Below are positions 8,922-18,265 of a DNA stretch of 64,000 bases, piece by piece. The number at the start of each line of letters is the position of its first letter. The first letter of the stretch is position 1. The notes beneath the pieces were generated by a model that did not search any database, was not told the DNA's origin, and worked only from the letters and a program-made list of their open reading frames with translations. A program made the translations under genes and the position numbers. The DNA is from Cyclobacteriaceae bacterium (lineage in GTDB: Bacteria > Bacteroidota > Bacteroidia > Cytophagales > Cyclobacteriaceae): contig JAHBUB010000009.1 in NCBI GenBank assembly GCA_019638285.1, positions 1 to 64,000 on the forward strand. Reading direction: 5' to 3'.

Positions 8922-10271
8922 TTAAATGTTACTCATTTTTACAATTCTGGATCTCGTAGAACTCCAACCAAAGTACATGACGTATCCATAACAGCCGATC
9001 AACAACAAAAATGCCACCTTGAACCCCGCTAAGTCAGTGAGCCATCCATAAAGTGGTGGAATAAAAGCACCCCCGCAAATAGCAGTACAGAGTATTCCGG
9101 ATCCTTTGGGCTTCATGTCTCCTAACTGCTCAATGGCCAAAGTAAAAATGGTGGGGAACATAATGGAGTTAAATAATCCAACCAATAGAATACTTCCCAT
9201 AGAAATGAATCCTAACGTCATCATGGAGATAACAATCATTGCAATAGCACCTATACCAAATAGAGCCAACACGCTTCCCGGAACAAATATTTTAGTAAGG
9301 AAAGCTCCAATGAATCGGCCCACCATCGCACCCATCCAATAAAACATAACAAACGCTGCAACAATCCCCTTTTGATCAACGCCATTTAGGTCGTTTCCTA
9401 ATAAACCCGAACCTATCCCTCGCATGACATCACTATTTTTAATGGCTTCCGCCAAATCCATATCTAAAAAATAATTCACGAGATAAGAACCTATAGCCAC
9501 TTCAACCCCAACGTATAAAAATATCCCAACCGCACCCATTAACAGTCTATTGTTTTTCAATACCTCTCTATAAGACCCCACATTCTTTTCACTCAATACA
9601 GACGGAAGTCTAGCAAAGGCAATAAAAGCAGCCAGTGCCAGCAAGCAAATGGCTAGCACTATAAAGGGGCCTTCTACGGCAGCAGCTTCACTTACAAAGT
9701 ATTTCAGTTTATCAGGTTCTTCTAGTACCTGTATCTCAGCCGAAGTTTTAATATTGTCACTGAGAATAAACATTGCCCCTATCAATGGCGCAATGGTAGT
9801 GCCTAATGAATTGAAAGCCTGTGACAGATTAAGCCTGCTGGCTGCTCTGTTCTCGGGGCCAAGAACAGACACATAGGGATTGGCTGCTACTTGAAGTATT
9901 GCCATTCCACCTGCCAGTACAAAATAACCAAATAAAAACAGTGGCCAAATGCGCAATGAGGCTGCGGGCCAAAATAAAAGGCAACCCATCCCCATGGTTG
10001 CTAATCCCACTAGCATTCCCTTCTTATATCCAATGCGTGAAAGCAACGCTCCGGCAGGGATGGAGATAATTCCATAAGCAATAAAAAAGGCAAACTGAAC
10101 AAGCCCTGCTTCAAAATAAGTTAACTCAAAAATTTCGCGCAACCTGGGAATGAGTGAATCAACCAATACAGTAATAAAACCCCACATGAAGAACAAGGAA
10201 GTAACCACCGAAAAAGCACGGTTATAATTAGGTGTAGCATTTTGGGTAGACATGTTAGTTGAGTTGCTCAT
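8922..10271 (-). CDS. FucP/GluP-type MFS sugar:proton symporter
   Basis: 449 aa, about 12 hydrophobic helices. The first helix region FVVTSLFFMWGFITVLVDSL is replaced here by AFSVVTSLFFMWGFITVL, the signature of the fucose / glucose-galactose / mannose permease group. Other landmarks are AYGIISIPAGALLSRIGYKKG and AANPYVSVLGPENRAASRLN. A TolC- or TonB-type outer-membrane partner is not adjacent. It is the last gene of the GH47 - GH92 - transporter operon, starting 1 bp after the GH92 stop, so mannose is the most likely substrate; the sequence alone cannot exclude other hexoses. Confidence 0.88.
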   Translation of the reverse strand: MSNSTNMSTQNATPNYNRAFSVVTSLFFMWGFITVLVDSLIPRLREIFELTYFEAGLVQFAFFIAYGIISIPAGALLSRIGYKKGMLVGLATMGMGCLLFWPAASLRIWPLFLFGYFVLAGGMAILQVAANPYVSVLGPENRAASRLNLSQAFNSLGTTIAPLIGAMFILSDNIKTSAEIQVLEEPDKLKYFVSEAAAVEGPFIVLAICLLALAAFIAFARLPSVLSEKNVGSYREVLKNNRLLMGAVGIFLYVGVEVAIGSYLVNYFLDMDLAEAIKNSDVMRGIGSGLLGNDLNGVDQKGIVAAFVMFYWMGAMVGRFIGAFLTKIFVPGSVLALFGIGAIAMIVISMMTLGFISMGSILLVGLFNSIMFPTIFTLAIEQLGDMKPKGSGILCTAICGGAFIPPLYGWLTDLAGFKVAFLLLIGCYGYVMYFGWSSTRSRIVKMSNI

Positions 10272-10272
10272 T

Positions 10273-12600
10273 CTAGTTGTGTGTAGCGCTCATATAGAAT
10301 GTAATCTCTCCTCCGCTTGTGATATCGCTGTGCTTTAAAGTACTTCCCATCAATTGCTTACCATTAATTTCAATTCTCTCCACATACACATTCTTAGCGC
10401 TTTGGTTAACAGTTTTAATCGTTAACGTTTTACTTTTTTCTACCTGAATCTTTGCATTGATCACCATGGGACTTCCTGTTGCATATTCATCCGATCCCGG
10501 AAGAACGGGGTAGAAGCCAAGTGCACTAAAGATATACCACGCGCTCATCTGTCCCGCATCGTCATTTCCACACAAGCCATCTACCACATTGGAGTACATG
10601 GTATCCATAATCATTCTTACGCGCGACTGAGTTTTCCAGGGGTCATTGGTCCAATTATACAAGTAGGGAATGTGATGTCCTGGCTCATTACCATGTACAT
10701 AATTTCCGATGAGGCCATCACGGGTGATATCCTCATTCTTTTCAATGTCTTTGTCATCGATTTCTGTGGTGAAAATTCGATCGAGATGTGTAGAGAATTC
10801 ATCCTTGCCTTTCATCATTGTTATCATTTTGTCGATGTCATGCGGCACGTACAATCCATAGTTCCATGCGCTGCCCTCAATAAAACCCTGACCATGTGTA
10901 TCGATTGGATCGAAATCTTTCCGCCATTCTCCAATGGCTAACTTTGGCCTCATATAACCTATTTCCGAGTCATACACATTTACATAATTTTTAGATCGAT
11001 TCATGTACTCGTCATACACCGAATTTTCCCCAGCCTTTTTTGCTATTTGAGCAATGCACCAATCATCATAGGCAAACTCGAGGGTTTTTGATACCGATGA
11101 TGAGCTTATGTCTTCTGGCACGTAACCTTGAGCGATGTAATTTTCAATACCATCAAAATAACCCAGCGTGGCAGAATTTCGGCTGGCTTGTAAAGCCCGA
11201 TTAAGATCTACATCTGTAGTCCCTTTCGCTACCGCATCAGCGATGACAGATACAGCATGGTATCCGATCATGCACCAGTTCTCGTTGGCATAATGGCTCC
11301 ACACCGGCAAGGCATGATGAACACTTTGATCATGATGCGCCAACATAGATTTAATCATATCATTGTTTCGTTCTGGTTGAATGATATTAAATAAAGGATG
11401 TAATGCCCTGTACGTATCCCACAAGGAGAAAACACTGTAATTTGTAAATCCATCAGATTGGTGGATGTTCTGATCTAACCCAAGATAAGAACCATCCACG
11501 TCCTCATACAATATTGGGCTGAGCATGGTATGATAAAGTGCCGTATAAAAAGTTTCTTTCTGCTGCAGCGTTTCTGTTTCTACAATAATCTTAGAAAGCT
11601 CTGAATTCCAGGCTTGCTGAGTTCTTTCCTTTACTGCTTCAAAATTCCAATTGGGTATTTCAGTTTTAAGATTATTCAATGCTCCGATTGTACTTACAGA
11701 TGAAAGTGCAAACTTGATTTCTACTGCTTCACCATCATTTGTTTTAAAATCAAAGTATGCTCTAATATTCCTTCCCGCCATCTCAGGGAAATTACGTGTT
11801 TCGTCAAATCTTCCATAAAAGCCTTTGTAGGTAGATGGGTCATATTTTTTTTGACCATAGTTTTGGAATGGCTTAGAAAATACCATTGCAAAGTAAACCT
11901 TTCTTGTGCGTGCCCAGCCAGATGTCTGTCGATAACCTGTTACCAGTGTATCATTTTCTACCCTAACAAAAGTCCATACATTCTTCTCATCGTAATTATA
12001 AATATTCGACATCAAATCCAAAATGATATGAGCGCTATCTGTTTTGGGAAAGGTGTATCGATGATATCCTACTCTATTGGATGCAGTGAGCTCAGCTTTT
12101 ACCGCATAGTCATCAAGCTGCACTTTATAATAACCCGGCTCTGCCACTTCATTATCATGTGAGAACTGTGAATGATAGCCACTTCCTGGTTTGCCCTTCT
12201 CACCTGGCTCAAGTTTTAGTTGTCCAACGGTTGGCATAACCAAAAAATCTCCTAAGTCAGAATGGCCCGTACCACTAAAGTGCGTATGACTAAATCCAAA
12301 TAGGGTCTCATCTTCAAATTGATAGCCCGAACAATAGCGATACGTTTCCTTATTATAAGTACCCTCATCATTAAAATAAGGCTGTTGATCCGTTTCAGGG
12401 CTCAACTGAACCATACCAAACGGTGCAGTAGCACCAGGAAAAGTATGCCCCATATTTTTAGATCCAACAAGCGGATTTACATACTGAATAAGGTTGATGG
12501 AATCATTAGCTGATATTTCATCCTTTTGTTCTGGCTGACAAGACAATACCAATCCCATCAAATTCAAAGCGAACAATGACTTTGTAAATATCTTTTGCAT
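10273..12600 (-). CDS. GH92 alpha-mannosidase lipoprotein
   Basis: 775 aa. The signal peptide ends in GLVLSC, so it is a lipoprotein, probably at the cell surface or in the periplasm. Family landmarks in order: HTFPGATAPFGMVQLSPETD near residue 55, SHTHFSGTGHSDLGD, SLWDTYRALHPLF, FIEGSAWNYGLYVPHD (acid Glu region), and GNDDAGQMSAWYIFSALGFY (Asp base region). GH92 enzymes are calcium-dependent exo-alpha-mannosidases, most often 1,2-specific, acting by inversion. Length is usual for the family. It is the middle gene of the operon, with GH47 22 bp upstream and the sugar transporter 1 bp downstream. Confidence 0.95.
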   Translation of the reverse strand: MQKIFTKSLFALNLMGLVLSCQPEQKDEISANDSINLIQYVNPLVGSKNMGHTFPGATAPFGMVQLSPETDQQPYFNDEGTYNKETYRYCSGYQFEDETLFGFSHTHFSGTGHSDLGDFLVMPTVGQLKLEPGEKGKPGSGYHSQFSHDNEVAEPGYYKVQLDDYAVKAELTASNRVGYHRYTFPKTDSAHIILDLMSNIYNYDEKNVWTFVRVENDTLVTGYRQTSGWARTRKVYFAMVFSKPFQNYGQKKYDPSTYKGFYGRFDETRNFPEMAGRNIRAYFDFKTNDGEAVEIKFALSSVSTIGALNNLKTEIPNWNFEAVKERTQQAWNSELSKIIVETETLQQKETFYTALYHTMLSPILYEDVDGSYLGLDQNIHQSDGFTNYSVFSLWDTYRALHPLFNIIQPERNNDMIKSMLAHHDQSVHHALPVWSHYANENWCMIGYHAVSVIADAVAKGTTDVDLNRALQASRNSATLGYFDGIENYIAQGYVPEDISSSSVSKTLEFAYDDWCIAQIAKKAGENSVYDEYMNRSKNYVNVYDSEIGYMRPKLAIGEWRKDFDPIDTHGQGFIEGSAWNYGLYVPHDIDKMITMMKGKDEFSTHLDRIFTTEIDDKDIEKNEDITRDGLIGNYVHGNEPGHHIPYLYNWTNDPWKTQSRVRMIMDTMYSNVVDGLCGNDDAGQMSAWYIFSALGFYPVLPGSDEYATGSPMVINAKIQVEKSKTLTIKTVNQSAKNVYVERIEINGKQLMGSTLKHSDITSGGEITFYMSATHN

Positions 12601-12622
12601 GGCTACACTATTAAATTGAAAG

Positions 12623-14029
12623 TCACTTAAGACCTAAACTGGTTCTAATTTCCTCTTTATTGAAGTTGCTTTTCCTGAATGGATGTGCCTCTGTATTAAA
12701 CACATAATCATTGAAGTTAAAATTACCCTGATGATGAGAAAAAGTGAGGTAAAAATATTTTAGCGTTTCCGCAAAGAAAAAAGTAGGCATATAATCTTTT
12801 TTCTCCATCGTTTCCACGTTTTCTACTGAAGTAAATGCCACATCGGTGCGACAATATTTTTTAATATCACTCCAGAATTTCTTGTTCATATTAAAATAGG
12901 TGGTGTCGCCTGTAAGATGATATAGATAATAGGCCGATTCAATTATTTCAGGATTGAGATCATACACCGGATATGTGGCTTTCTCACTTTTATAATCATA
13001 CTCCATAGGCTCTAACCCATACTTATCCCAAAGCCATTCCCATGTTTTCTGCAATTTGCCAGCCCTCTCCAAATCTCCTGATAAGGCCAGAATAGCTGGA
13101 AAGAATGCATCGTACAACGTAATCTTCGCGCTTACTAATTCACCCGATCTCATGTCCGCTCTGCCATACCATAATTTGTTGTCGTAGTTCTCCGCTAGGT
13201 ATTTGTTGATGTTACCAATGCTCTCCTTCCATATTTTTCCCAACTCCTCATCCCCAAAAAGCAAATAGCTTTTATACAAATATTCGTAATAAGAGTCTAT
13301 ACCCGCTCCAAGATGGCTCACTTCAGATATCCACTCTCCAGTTTGTACATTGATTACTTCTCCAATCAATCCAATGTCAGATCGTCTCTCATAGATGGCA
13401 AGGGTAGCTCTTTTCCCGGCTTGGTAATATTTAGGATCCTTCGTGTAGCAACTTAATATCCCCATCTCAAAAGTATAAGTGGCTGCTTCTGCCACATTTA
13501 CAGTATCCCCTCTGACAACACCAGATTTCAAGTTGACCCAATAGGTCGGTATTCCTGTTTTGGTATTGAAAGCTGGAAGCATTCGATCTGCAAAATCCTT
13601 CGTCTTCTCCAATACCTTTGGATTTCCAGTGTGTTCATACATGGTCAGCAAGCCTCCTAAAATTCTTATGTTCACTTCAAAGATTTTTGCATCGATGTCC
13701 TTATTAAAATCCAATGAATCAACCACATAATTTTCAATTTCTTTGGCCTCTTCTTTTAGTCCCATAAGATAAAGTGTACTGAACGCATCAATAGGAGAAA
13801 TATATAACGGCTCTTCGTACCAATCCTCAAAAGATTTTGAGAGTGGCATGAGTCCATCATGACCCCAGGCATATTGTTTATACGCTTTCCAGGAACGCAG
13901 GGTCTCATCAACAACATTCTGGGCTAGGGAGTCGGCCTCAGTATTTACCGATTTCGTATTTTCTATACTGGCATTGCGACATGAGGCAAATAGCACAATG
14001 ACCAGGCATCCAATGGATAGTTTATTCAT
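12623..14029 (-). CDS. GH47 alpha-1,2-mannosidase lipoprotein
   Basis: 468 aa from ATG 14029, where a clean lipoprotein signal MNKLSIGCLVIVLFASC begins; an upstream start at 14053 would add 8 residues. Class I mannosidase landmarks: WKAYKQYAWGHDGLMPLSK, DAFSTLYLMGL, FEVNIRILGGLL (catalytic Glu), GAGIDSYYEYLYKSYLLFG (catalytic Asp), PTFFFAETLKYFYLTF (catalytic Glu) and FNTEAHPF, whose Thr is a calcium ligand in this family. All expected catalytic positions are present. GH47 is best known from eukaryotic ER and Golgi and is less frequent in bacteria. It trims alpha-1,2-mannose from high-mannose glycans or mannan, consistent with the GH92 and transporter downstream. Confidence 0.93.
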   Translation of the reverse strand: MNKLSIGCLVIVLFASCRNASIENTKSVNTEADSLAQNVVDETLRSWKAYKQYAWGHDGLMPLSKSFEDWYEEPLYISPIDAFSTLYLMGLKEEAKEIENYVVDSLDFNKDIDAKIFEVNIRILGGLLTMYEHTGNPKVLEKTKDFADRMLPAFNTKTGIPTYWVNLKSGVVRGDTVNVAEAATYTFEMGILSCYTKDPKYYQAGKRATLAIYERRSDIGLIGEVINVQTGEWISEVSHLGAGIDSYYEYLYKSYLLFGDEELGKIWKESIGNINKYLAENYDNKLWYGRADMRSGELVSAKITLYDAFFPAILALSGDLERAGKLQKTWEWLWDKYGLEPMEYDYKSEKATYPVYDLNPEIIESAYYLYHLTGDTTYFNMNKKFWSDIKKYCRTDVAFTSVENVETMEKKDYMPTFFFAETLKYFYLTFSHHQGNFNFNDYVFNTEAHPFRKSNFNKEEIRTSLGLK

Positions 14030-14053
14030 GTGGTTAAAGATAGAGAGTAACAC

Positions 14054-14424
14054 GATTGATCAAATCACTCTTCCTGCTTTTTTCATAAAAATAATTTGGC
14101 ATCACAACCCAAATCTCTAGACTAATCAGACCTACAGATTGAATATAAGAATGGGCCTAGAAACCAGTTTATCAATGTCTCTATAACGCAAAGCAAATAC
14201 AATCTTCACTTATATAGTTAACCACCGAAGAATTTGATTTCAAATCAACAAAGGGTGTTGCTTAACACTTTGTCCAATCTTTTGTCGCAAAATCATTAAT
14301 TGGCGGTAACTATAAACAGGATAACTAATACAGCACAATCGTCTTTTAGCGATTGTCTCTAACAGCTTAGAACTTTATTGTCACACCATTGTTTTACCAT
14401 TACCTTTAAAACAAAGTTTGAATA
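14054..14424. other. Intergenic control region between the mannosidase operon and the alcohol dehydrogenase
   Basis: About 370 bp between divergently transcribed genes, without a convincing ORF on either strand. It should hold the promoters of both units. The only marked structure is a pair of adjacent dyads at 14234-14272. I could not find a full TTTG / TAnnTTTG promoter on either strand; near-matches exist but are not better than chance in such AT-rich DNA. Confidence 0.5.
14234..14272. promoter_or_regulatory. Two adjacent dyads, candidate operator
   Basis: A 7-bp perfect inverted repeat TTGATTT-c-AAATCAA (14234-14248) is followed directly by a 9-bp hairpin with arms CAAA-gg-GTGTT and AACACTTTG around a 4-nt loop (14249-14272). 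The first is operator-like; the second could form in RNA. It lies between divergent genes, about 150 bp before the dehydrogenase and 205 bp before the mannosidase operon. No regulator gene is adjacent, so the binding protein is unknown. Confidence 0.35.
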
Positions 14425-15465
14425 ATGATAGCAGCCAAAGGGTATGCCGCCCAAAACCACACCACACCTCTCGCACCATGGTCATTCGAAAGACGTGAAG
14501 TAGGACCCCATGATGTGCAATTTGACATTCATTATTGTGGTGTTTGTCATTCTGATTTGCACCAGATCCGAAACGACTGGGGACAGGGTATTTTTCCTAT
14601 GGTTCCGGGGCATGAAATTGTTGGAAAAGTTTCTAAAGTGGGAAGTGAGGTGAGAAAATTTAAAGTAGGTGACCTGGCTGGTGTTGGATGCCTGGTAGAT
14701 TCTTGCCGAACCTGCGAAAATTGCCAGCAAGGTTTGGAACAATATTGCCTTACCGGTGCAGTAGGCACCTACAATGCCAAAGGTAAAGACGGCCTTCCCA
14801 CTTACGGTGGTTACTCCAACAACATTGTGACCCACGAAGATTTTGTGTTGCATATCTCTGATCAACTCTCACTACCTGCTGTGGCACCTCTGCTTTGCGC
14901 GGGCATCACCACCTACTCACCCCTTCGACACTGGAAGATAGGGAAAGGCCACAAGTTGGGCGTAGTCGGACTTGGTGGACTGGGCCACATGGCTATTAAG
15001 TTTGGTGTATCCTTTGGTGCAGAGGTAACCGTACTCAGCACCTCTGCCTCAAAAGAAGCAGATGCTAAAAAACTGGGCGCTCATCATTTTGTATTAACAA
15101 CAGACAAAGAACAATTGCGAAGTCGCAGAAATGCTTTTGATTTTATTTTGGATACGGTCTCCGCTCCTCATGATTTTAAAATGTACATGGCCCTACTGAA
15201 AACCAATGGCACTCACATACTCGTGGGACTACCACCCAAACCCATAGAGATTCCTCCCTTTAGCTTGACTAATCAAAGACGCAGTGTGGCGGGCTCTGGC
15301 ATTGGCGGTATACCTGAAACACAGGAGATGTTGGACTATTGCGCTGCACATAATATCGTTTCTGATATTGAGATGATTGATATCAAAGACATCAACAGTG
15401 CTTACGAAAGAATGCTGAAAGGAGATGTGCGGTATCGATTCGTGATTGATTGCACTACGATTTAA
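14425..15465 (+). CDS. Zinc-dependent alcohol dehydrogenase, YahK/cinnamyl-alcohol type
   Basis: 346 aa. Medium-chain dehydrogenase with catalytic zinc ligands C41 (CGVCHSDLH) and H63 (PGHEIVGKV), and a structural zinc site C94, C97, C100 and C108 (CRTCENCQQGLEQYC). GLGGLGHMAIKF is the Rossmann dinucleotide motif, followed by STSASKE, the pattern usually linked to NADP(H) preference. This subgroup reduces a broad range of aldehydes. It is transcribed away from the mannosidase operon, and nothing nearby indicates its natural substrate. Confidence 0.92.
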   Translation: MIAAKGYAAQNHTTPLAPWSFERREVGPHDVQFDIHYCGVCHSDLHQIRNDWGQGIFPMVPGHEIVGKVSKVGSEVRKFKVGDLAGVGCLVDSCRTCENCQQGLEQYCLTGAVGTYNAKGKDGLPTYGGYSNNIVTHEDFVLHISDQLSLPAVAPLLCAGITTYSPLRHWKIGKGHKLGVVGLGGLGHMAIKFGVSFGAEVTVLSTSASKEADAKKLGAHHFVLTTDKEQLRSRRNAFDFILDTVSAPHDFKMYMALLKTNGTHILVGLPPKPIEIPPFSLTNQRRSVAGSGIGGIPETQEMLDYCAAHNIVSDIEMIDIKDINSAYERMLKGDVRYRFVIDCTTI

Positions 15466-15563
15466 TCACGTTTTCCATTCCAAAAATGAGTTTTAAATAT
15501 TTGTCTTCATCTCTTCTCTCCTATCAGGGGTTGGTGAGAACATCGGTTCCAAGCAATTTTTCC

Positions 15564-16424
15564 CTATTCTTCTTTTCTATTAGAAATTAATATTTCTACG
15601 CGTCTATTCTTACTCCTTCCCTCTTCTGTATCGTTTCCTTTGATTGGTTTTGAACTACCAAACCCCTCAAAAGATACCTGGTGCTCTGCTGCTCCATGGC
15701 TAACCAGGTATTCAGCCACTTCCTCTGCCCGTAGGCTTGACAGTTCTACATTATACCTTTCCCTACCCACATTATCAGTATGCCCCGACACCCTAGCTTC
15801 CAACGTGGGATTTAGAGACAAGAACCGCCCAATAGAATCCAGTTTATTGAGTTGTGATTCCTTAAGTCGATAGCTATTTGTTTCAAATAAAAATTCATTC
15901 AATATAATCAGGCTATCTTGTTTCAAAACAGGCCCCGATGGCAACGTCACTGGTACAACAATACTATCGCCTGACACCTTGATAGGCTTTTGAATAACAT
16001 CAAATTTGATGTTATGATGAGAAGGCATTGCACTTTTATATTTTTTATACGCTCCTTTCTTTGCGTTTTTATTAATTTTCTTCTTTAGTTTCTCAAGACT
16101 TATGGAATGCAATACCGCTCTACGCCCAATCATTTTTCTACATGGATAACTAAAGCATAATATCTTCTGAAATACATTGTGATGACCCGATCTGGCCAGC
16201 GCCCATTGGTTTTTTTCCGGCAAGTGAGATACTACAAGGGGCGTCTTCGGGCTACCATATTCCCTACCTGTATTGACCGGAACAAAGGGACGTTCTGCAC
16301 AGGAGGATAACAACGCGGTAAGGACAAAAACAAGTAAATAGCTTTTATTAAAAAAGAAGCCGTTGGTAGGCGCACACCTCCAACTTTGGTTACGACAGAC
16401 AAGCTCAGTCTTATTGAATTGCAT
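15564..16424 (-). CDS. OmpA-family peptidoglycan-associated lipoprotein
   Basis: 286 aa from ATG 16424. The hydrophobic signal with lipobox LLSSC lies unusually far in, at residues 29-42, after about 25 polar residues, so the true start may be a downstream non-ATG codon. The C-terminal 110 residues are an OmpA domain: LDSIGRFLSLNPTLEARVSG, HTDNVGRERYN, LSSLRAEEVAEYL and GFGSSKPIKGNDTEEGRSKN followed by RRVEI. It anchors the outer membrane to peptidoglycan. The middle region is Lys-rich and without recognised domain. It is convergent with the dehydrogenase. Confidence 0.85.
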   Translation of the reverse strand: MQFNKTELVCRNQSWRCAPTNGFFFNKSYLLVFVLTALLSSCAERPFVPVNTGREYGSPKTPLVVSHLPEKNQWALARSGHHNVFQKILCFSYPCRKMIGRRAVLHSISLEKLKKKINKNAKKGAYKKYKSAMPSHHNIKFDVIQKPIKVSGDSIVVPVTLPSGPVLKQDSLIILNEFLFETNSYRLKESQLNKLDSIGRFLSLNPTLEARVSGHTDNVGRERYNVELSSLRAEEVAEYLVSHGAAEHQVSFEGFGSSKPIKGNDTEEGRSKNRRVEILISNRKEE

Positions 16425-16513
16425 TTACTGGCGCCAACCCTATACAATTATTGTCATTTAACGATATCCCTACTATGAAAATTGTGACGCCTATCGCAAA
16501 TTATTATGCTTTT

Positions 16514-17584
16514 TTATTGATACACCACACTCACGTACGCCACCCAATGTCGATTGGTGGACATTGCCGACACCGTCATGCCAATGTCCTCCACCTCTAT
16601 CAACGGATGGTCGATACTGGTTTGATACCCTAAGAAGATACCCATCAGTTCCTCGTTGTATTCCAACTCATTTAGCTTGTTGCCAAAGGACAAACCGAAC
16701 GGAACGGAATATCTTCCACACCATACCCATTTGTATTCTTTGTAGTCTGCTTGCTGCACGGTATACTCAGTAAACAGTTTGATCTTATCAGCAGTAAGCT
16801 CGTTAGTAAGGCAAGTGTCGATAATCTCCAAGTCCATTTGGCGTGCCGCTTCTGTTCCCGCTTCATCGGTGCCCATAGGCGCCATAGCCATAGTGGTAGA
16901 GCCGCCCCATTCCAGATCGCCATAATGAACCGCATCGTTGGAAATCACAATAGCCACATCTTTGCCATACTCCCAATTCTTTTCTTTCAATATCTCTTGA
17001 ACTACCTCTGCCAGGTGCGTACTAATAGAATCAATTCCGATATAACTGATGTAAGGCACCAGTATAGGCACAATCTCTACCGATCTGTTCTTCTTATGTA
17101 GGAATGGAATGATCGCCTCCAACGAGTGTTCGATGATTTGCATACTATCATGAACAATAAAATCTTCTTTAGGCAGCTTGCCCATAATCTCCTCATTAAG
17201 AGAAGATACTTTTATTCCTCCATAGGGAGATTCCCATTCAGTAAATGAGCCGAAAATGATTTTGTCCTGAAGCTGAAAATTGCGGGCACTGTGAGCTACG
17301 CCTATTAATATAATGTTAGGAGCATTGATTCCTCTTAGGGATTCGTAATACAACCTACCTGCAAACCGGTAGTTGTCATGTGGACTGATGGCCACCTTCC
17401 ATTGTAAATTATTTACAGAGTCTTTTAGGCCCAGTCTATTATAGACCGAGTCCATCTGCCAATCGTGCTGGGCATAGCCACGTGCATGACGCATTTTTGT
17501 TTCTGCCGACAACTTATTTTCCGCAAGGGGTTTACAACTGAACCCAATCAGTGCAATACTTACTATCATCAATACACTTCTCAT
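16514..17584 (-). CDS. MEMO-family (AmmeMemoRadiSam B-like) lipoprotein
   Basis: 356 aa. The signal peptide MRSVLMIVSIALIGFSC marks a lipoprotein. The rest matches the MEMO fold: SPHDNYRFAG (H69), ILIGVAHSA (H98), IIEHSLEAIIPFL (residues 151-162), ISNDAVHYG, and WVWCGRYSV (C289). H69, H98 and C289 correspond to the two His and one Cys that bind metal in human MEMO1, so the site is intact. Most bacterial homologues are cytosolic and sit beside AMMECR1 and radical-SAM genes; this copy is exported and has neither partner nearby. The function is unknown, and redox or metal chemistry at the envelope is one possibility. Confidence 0.83.
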   Translation of the reverse strand: MRSVLMIVSIALIGFSCKPLAENKLSAETKMRHARGYAQHDWQMDSVYNRLGLKDSVNNLQWKVAISPHDNYRFAGRLYYESLRGINAPNIILIGVAHSARNFQLQDKIIFGSFTEWESPYGGIKVSSLNEEIMGKLPKEDFIVHDSMQIIEHSLEAIIPFLHKKNRSVEIVPILVPYISYIGIDSISTHLAEVVQEILKEKNWEYGKDVAIVISNDAVHYGDLEWGGSTTMAMAPMGTDEAGTEAARQMDLEIIDTCLTNELTADKIKLFTEYTVQQADYKEYKWVWCGRYSVPFGLSFGNKLNELEYNEELMGIFLGYQTSIDHPLIEVEDIGMTVSAMSTNRHWVAYVSVVYQ

Positions 17585-17644
17585 ATTCTTTTTCGGGGTA
17601 TCCGATCAAGGTAAGGATTTTGAAAGCAGATTTCAAAAATTATT

Positions 17645-17672
17645 AGCGCGCGTTTGCAACGCGTGCGCTGGC
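17645..17672. repeat. REP-like palindrome, downstream flank of the RAYT gene
   Basis: AGCGCGCGTTTGCAACGCGTG followed by CGCTGGC is an imperfect palindrome. Its 19-bp core GCGCGTTTGCAACGCGTGC (17648-17666) is the exact reverse complement of 18322-18340 on the other side of the transposase. GC content is much higher than in the surrounding intergenic DNA, as is usual for REP elements. Confidence 0.7.
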
Positions 17673-17712
17673 TCCCTTCTAACACCGTGCTCTCTCTCCC
17701 CTGCCCCATCTC

Positions 17713-18261
17713 CTACTCTATAAATTCAATCTCCAACGGCCCCTTCTTCTTCGTATAGTAGTCTCGCGCAGAACTATATCGATACTCTTCAGGTTCATCC
17801 ACAATTTCAACTACAACAGGATTATCGTGTAGGTAATCCAATTTCTGTTGTAACATCGTATTGGTTGACAACAAGAGTGGATGGTTTCCATCCTGCCAGA
17901 CTTTATAGTCAGTCACTCTTTTCAATCCATTGGCAACATCCATAAACATTTCCAATAGCCAATCTCTTCTGCTTTCATGGATTCTATTGATTACTTTAAC
18001 CAATTCCTTTGCAGTGAACTTCTTAAAGTCACGAAAAATTGCAGACAACGGCTCGCCTTTAGTACTGACAATAAGATGAAGATGACTAGGCATAATACAC
18101 CAGGCATGGATAATCAGTCCCTTTTCTTGCTGACAATAGCGGAGAGAATCTATGATAACATGTTTTAGTTCCGATCGGGTAAATAGATCAACCCATCCCA
18201 CTATCGTCTGTGTTACAAAATAGATTCCCTCTGGGTCAACGAATTTGTATTTTTCTGACAT
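17713..18261 (-). CDS. REP-associated tyrosine transposase (RAYT, IS200/Y1 HUH family)
   Basis: 182 aa, normal RAYT length. The HUH motif is H60-L-H62 in MPSHLHLIV and the single catalytic Tyr is Y143 in QQKLDYLHDNPV. GIYFVTQTIVGWVDLFTR at the N-terminus and YRYSSARDYYTKKKG at the C-terminus are the usual conserved blocks. These enzymes cut and join single-stranded DNA at REP hairpins and are thought to be domesticated IS200/IS605-type transposases. Palindromes of one family sit on both sides (17645-17672 and 18318-18346). The gene appears intact. Confidence 0.93.
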   Translation of the reverse strand: MSEKYKFVDPEGIYFVTQTIVGWVDLFTRSELKHVIIDSLRYCQQEKGLIIHAWCIMPSHLHLIVSTKGEPLSAIFRDFKKFTAKELVKVINRIHESRRDWLLEMFMDVANGLKRVTDYKVWQDGNHPLLLSTNTMLQQKLDYLHDNPVVVEIVDEPEEYRYSSARDYYTKKKGPLEIEFIE

Positions 18262-18265
18262 GTAG

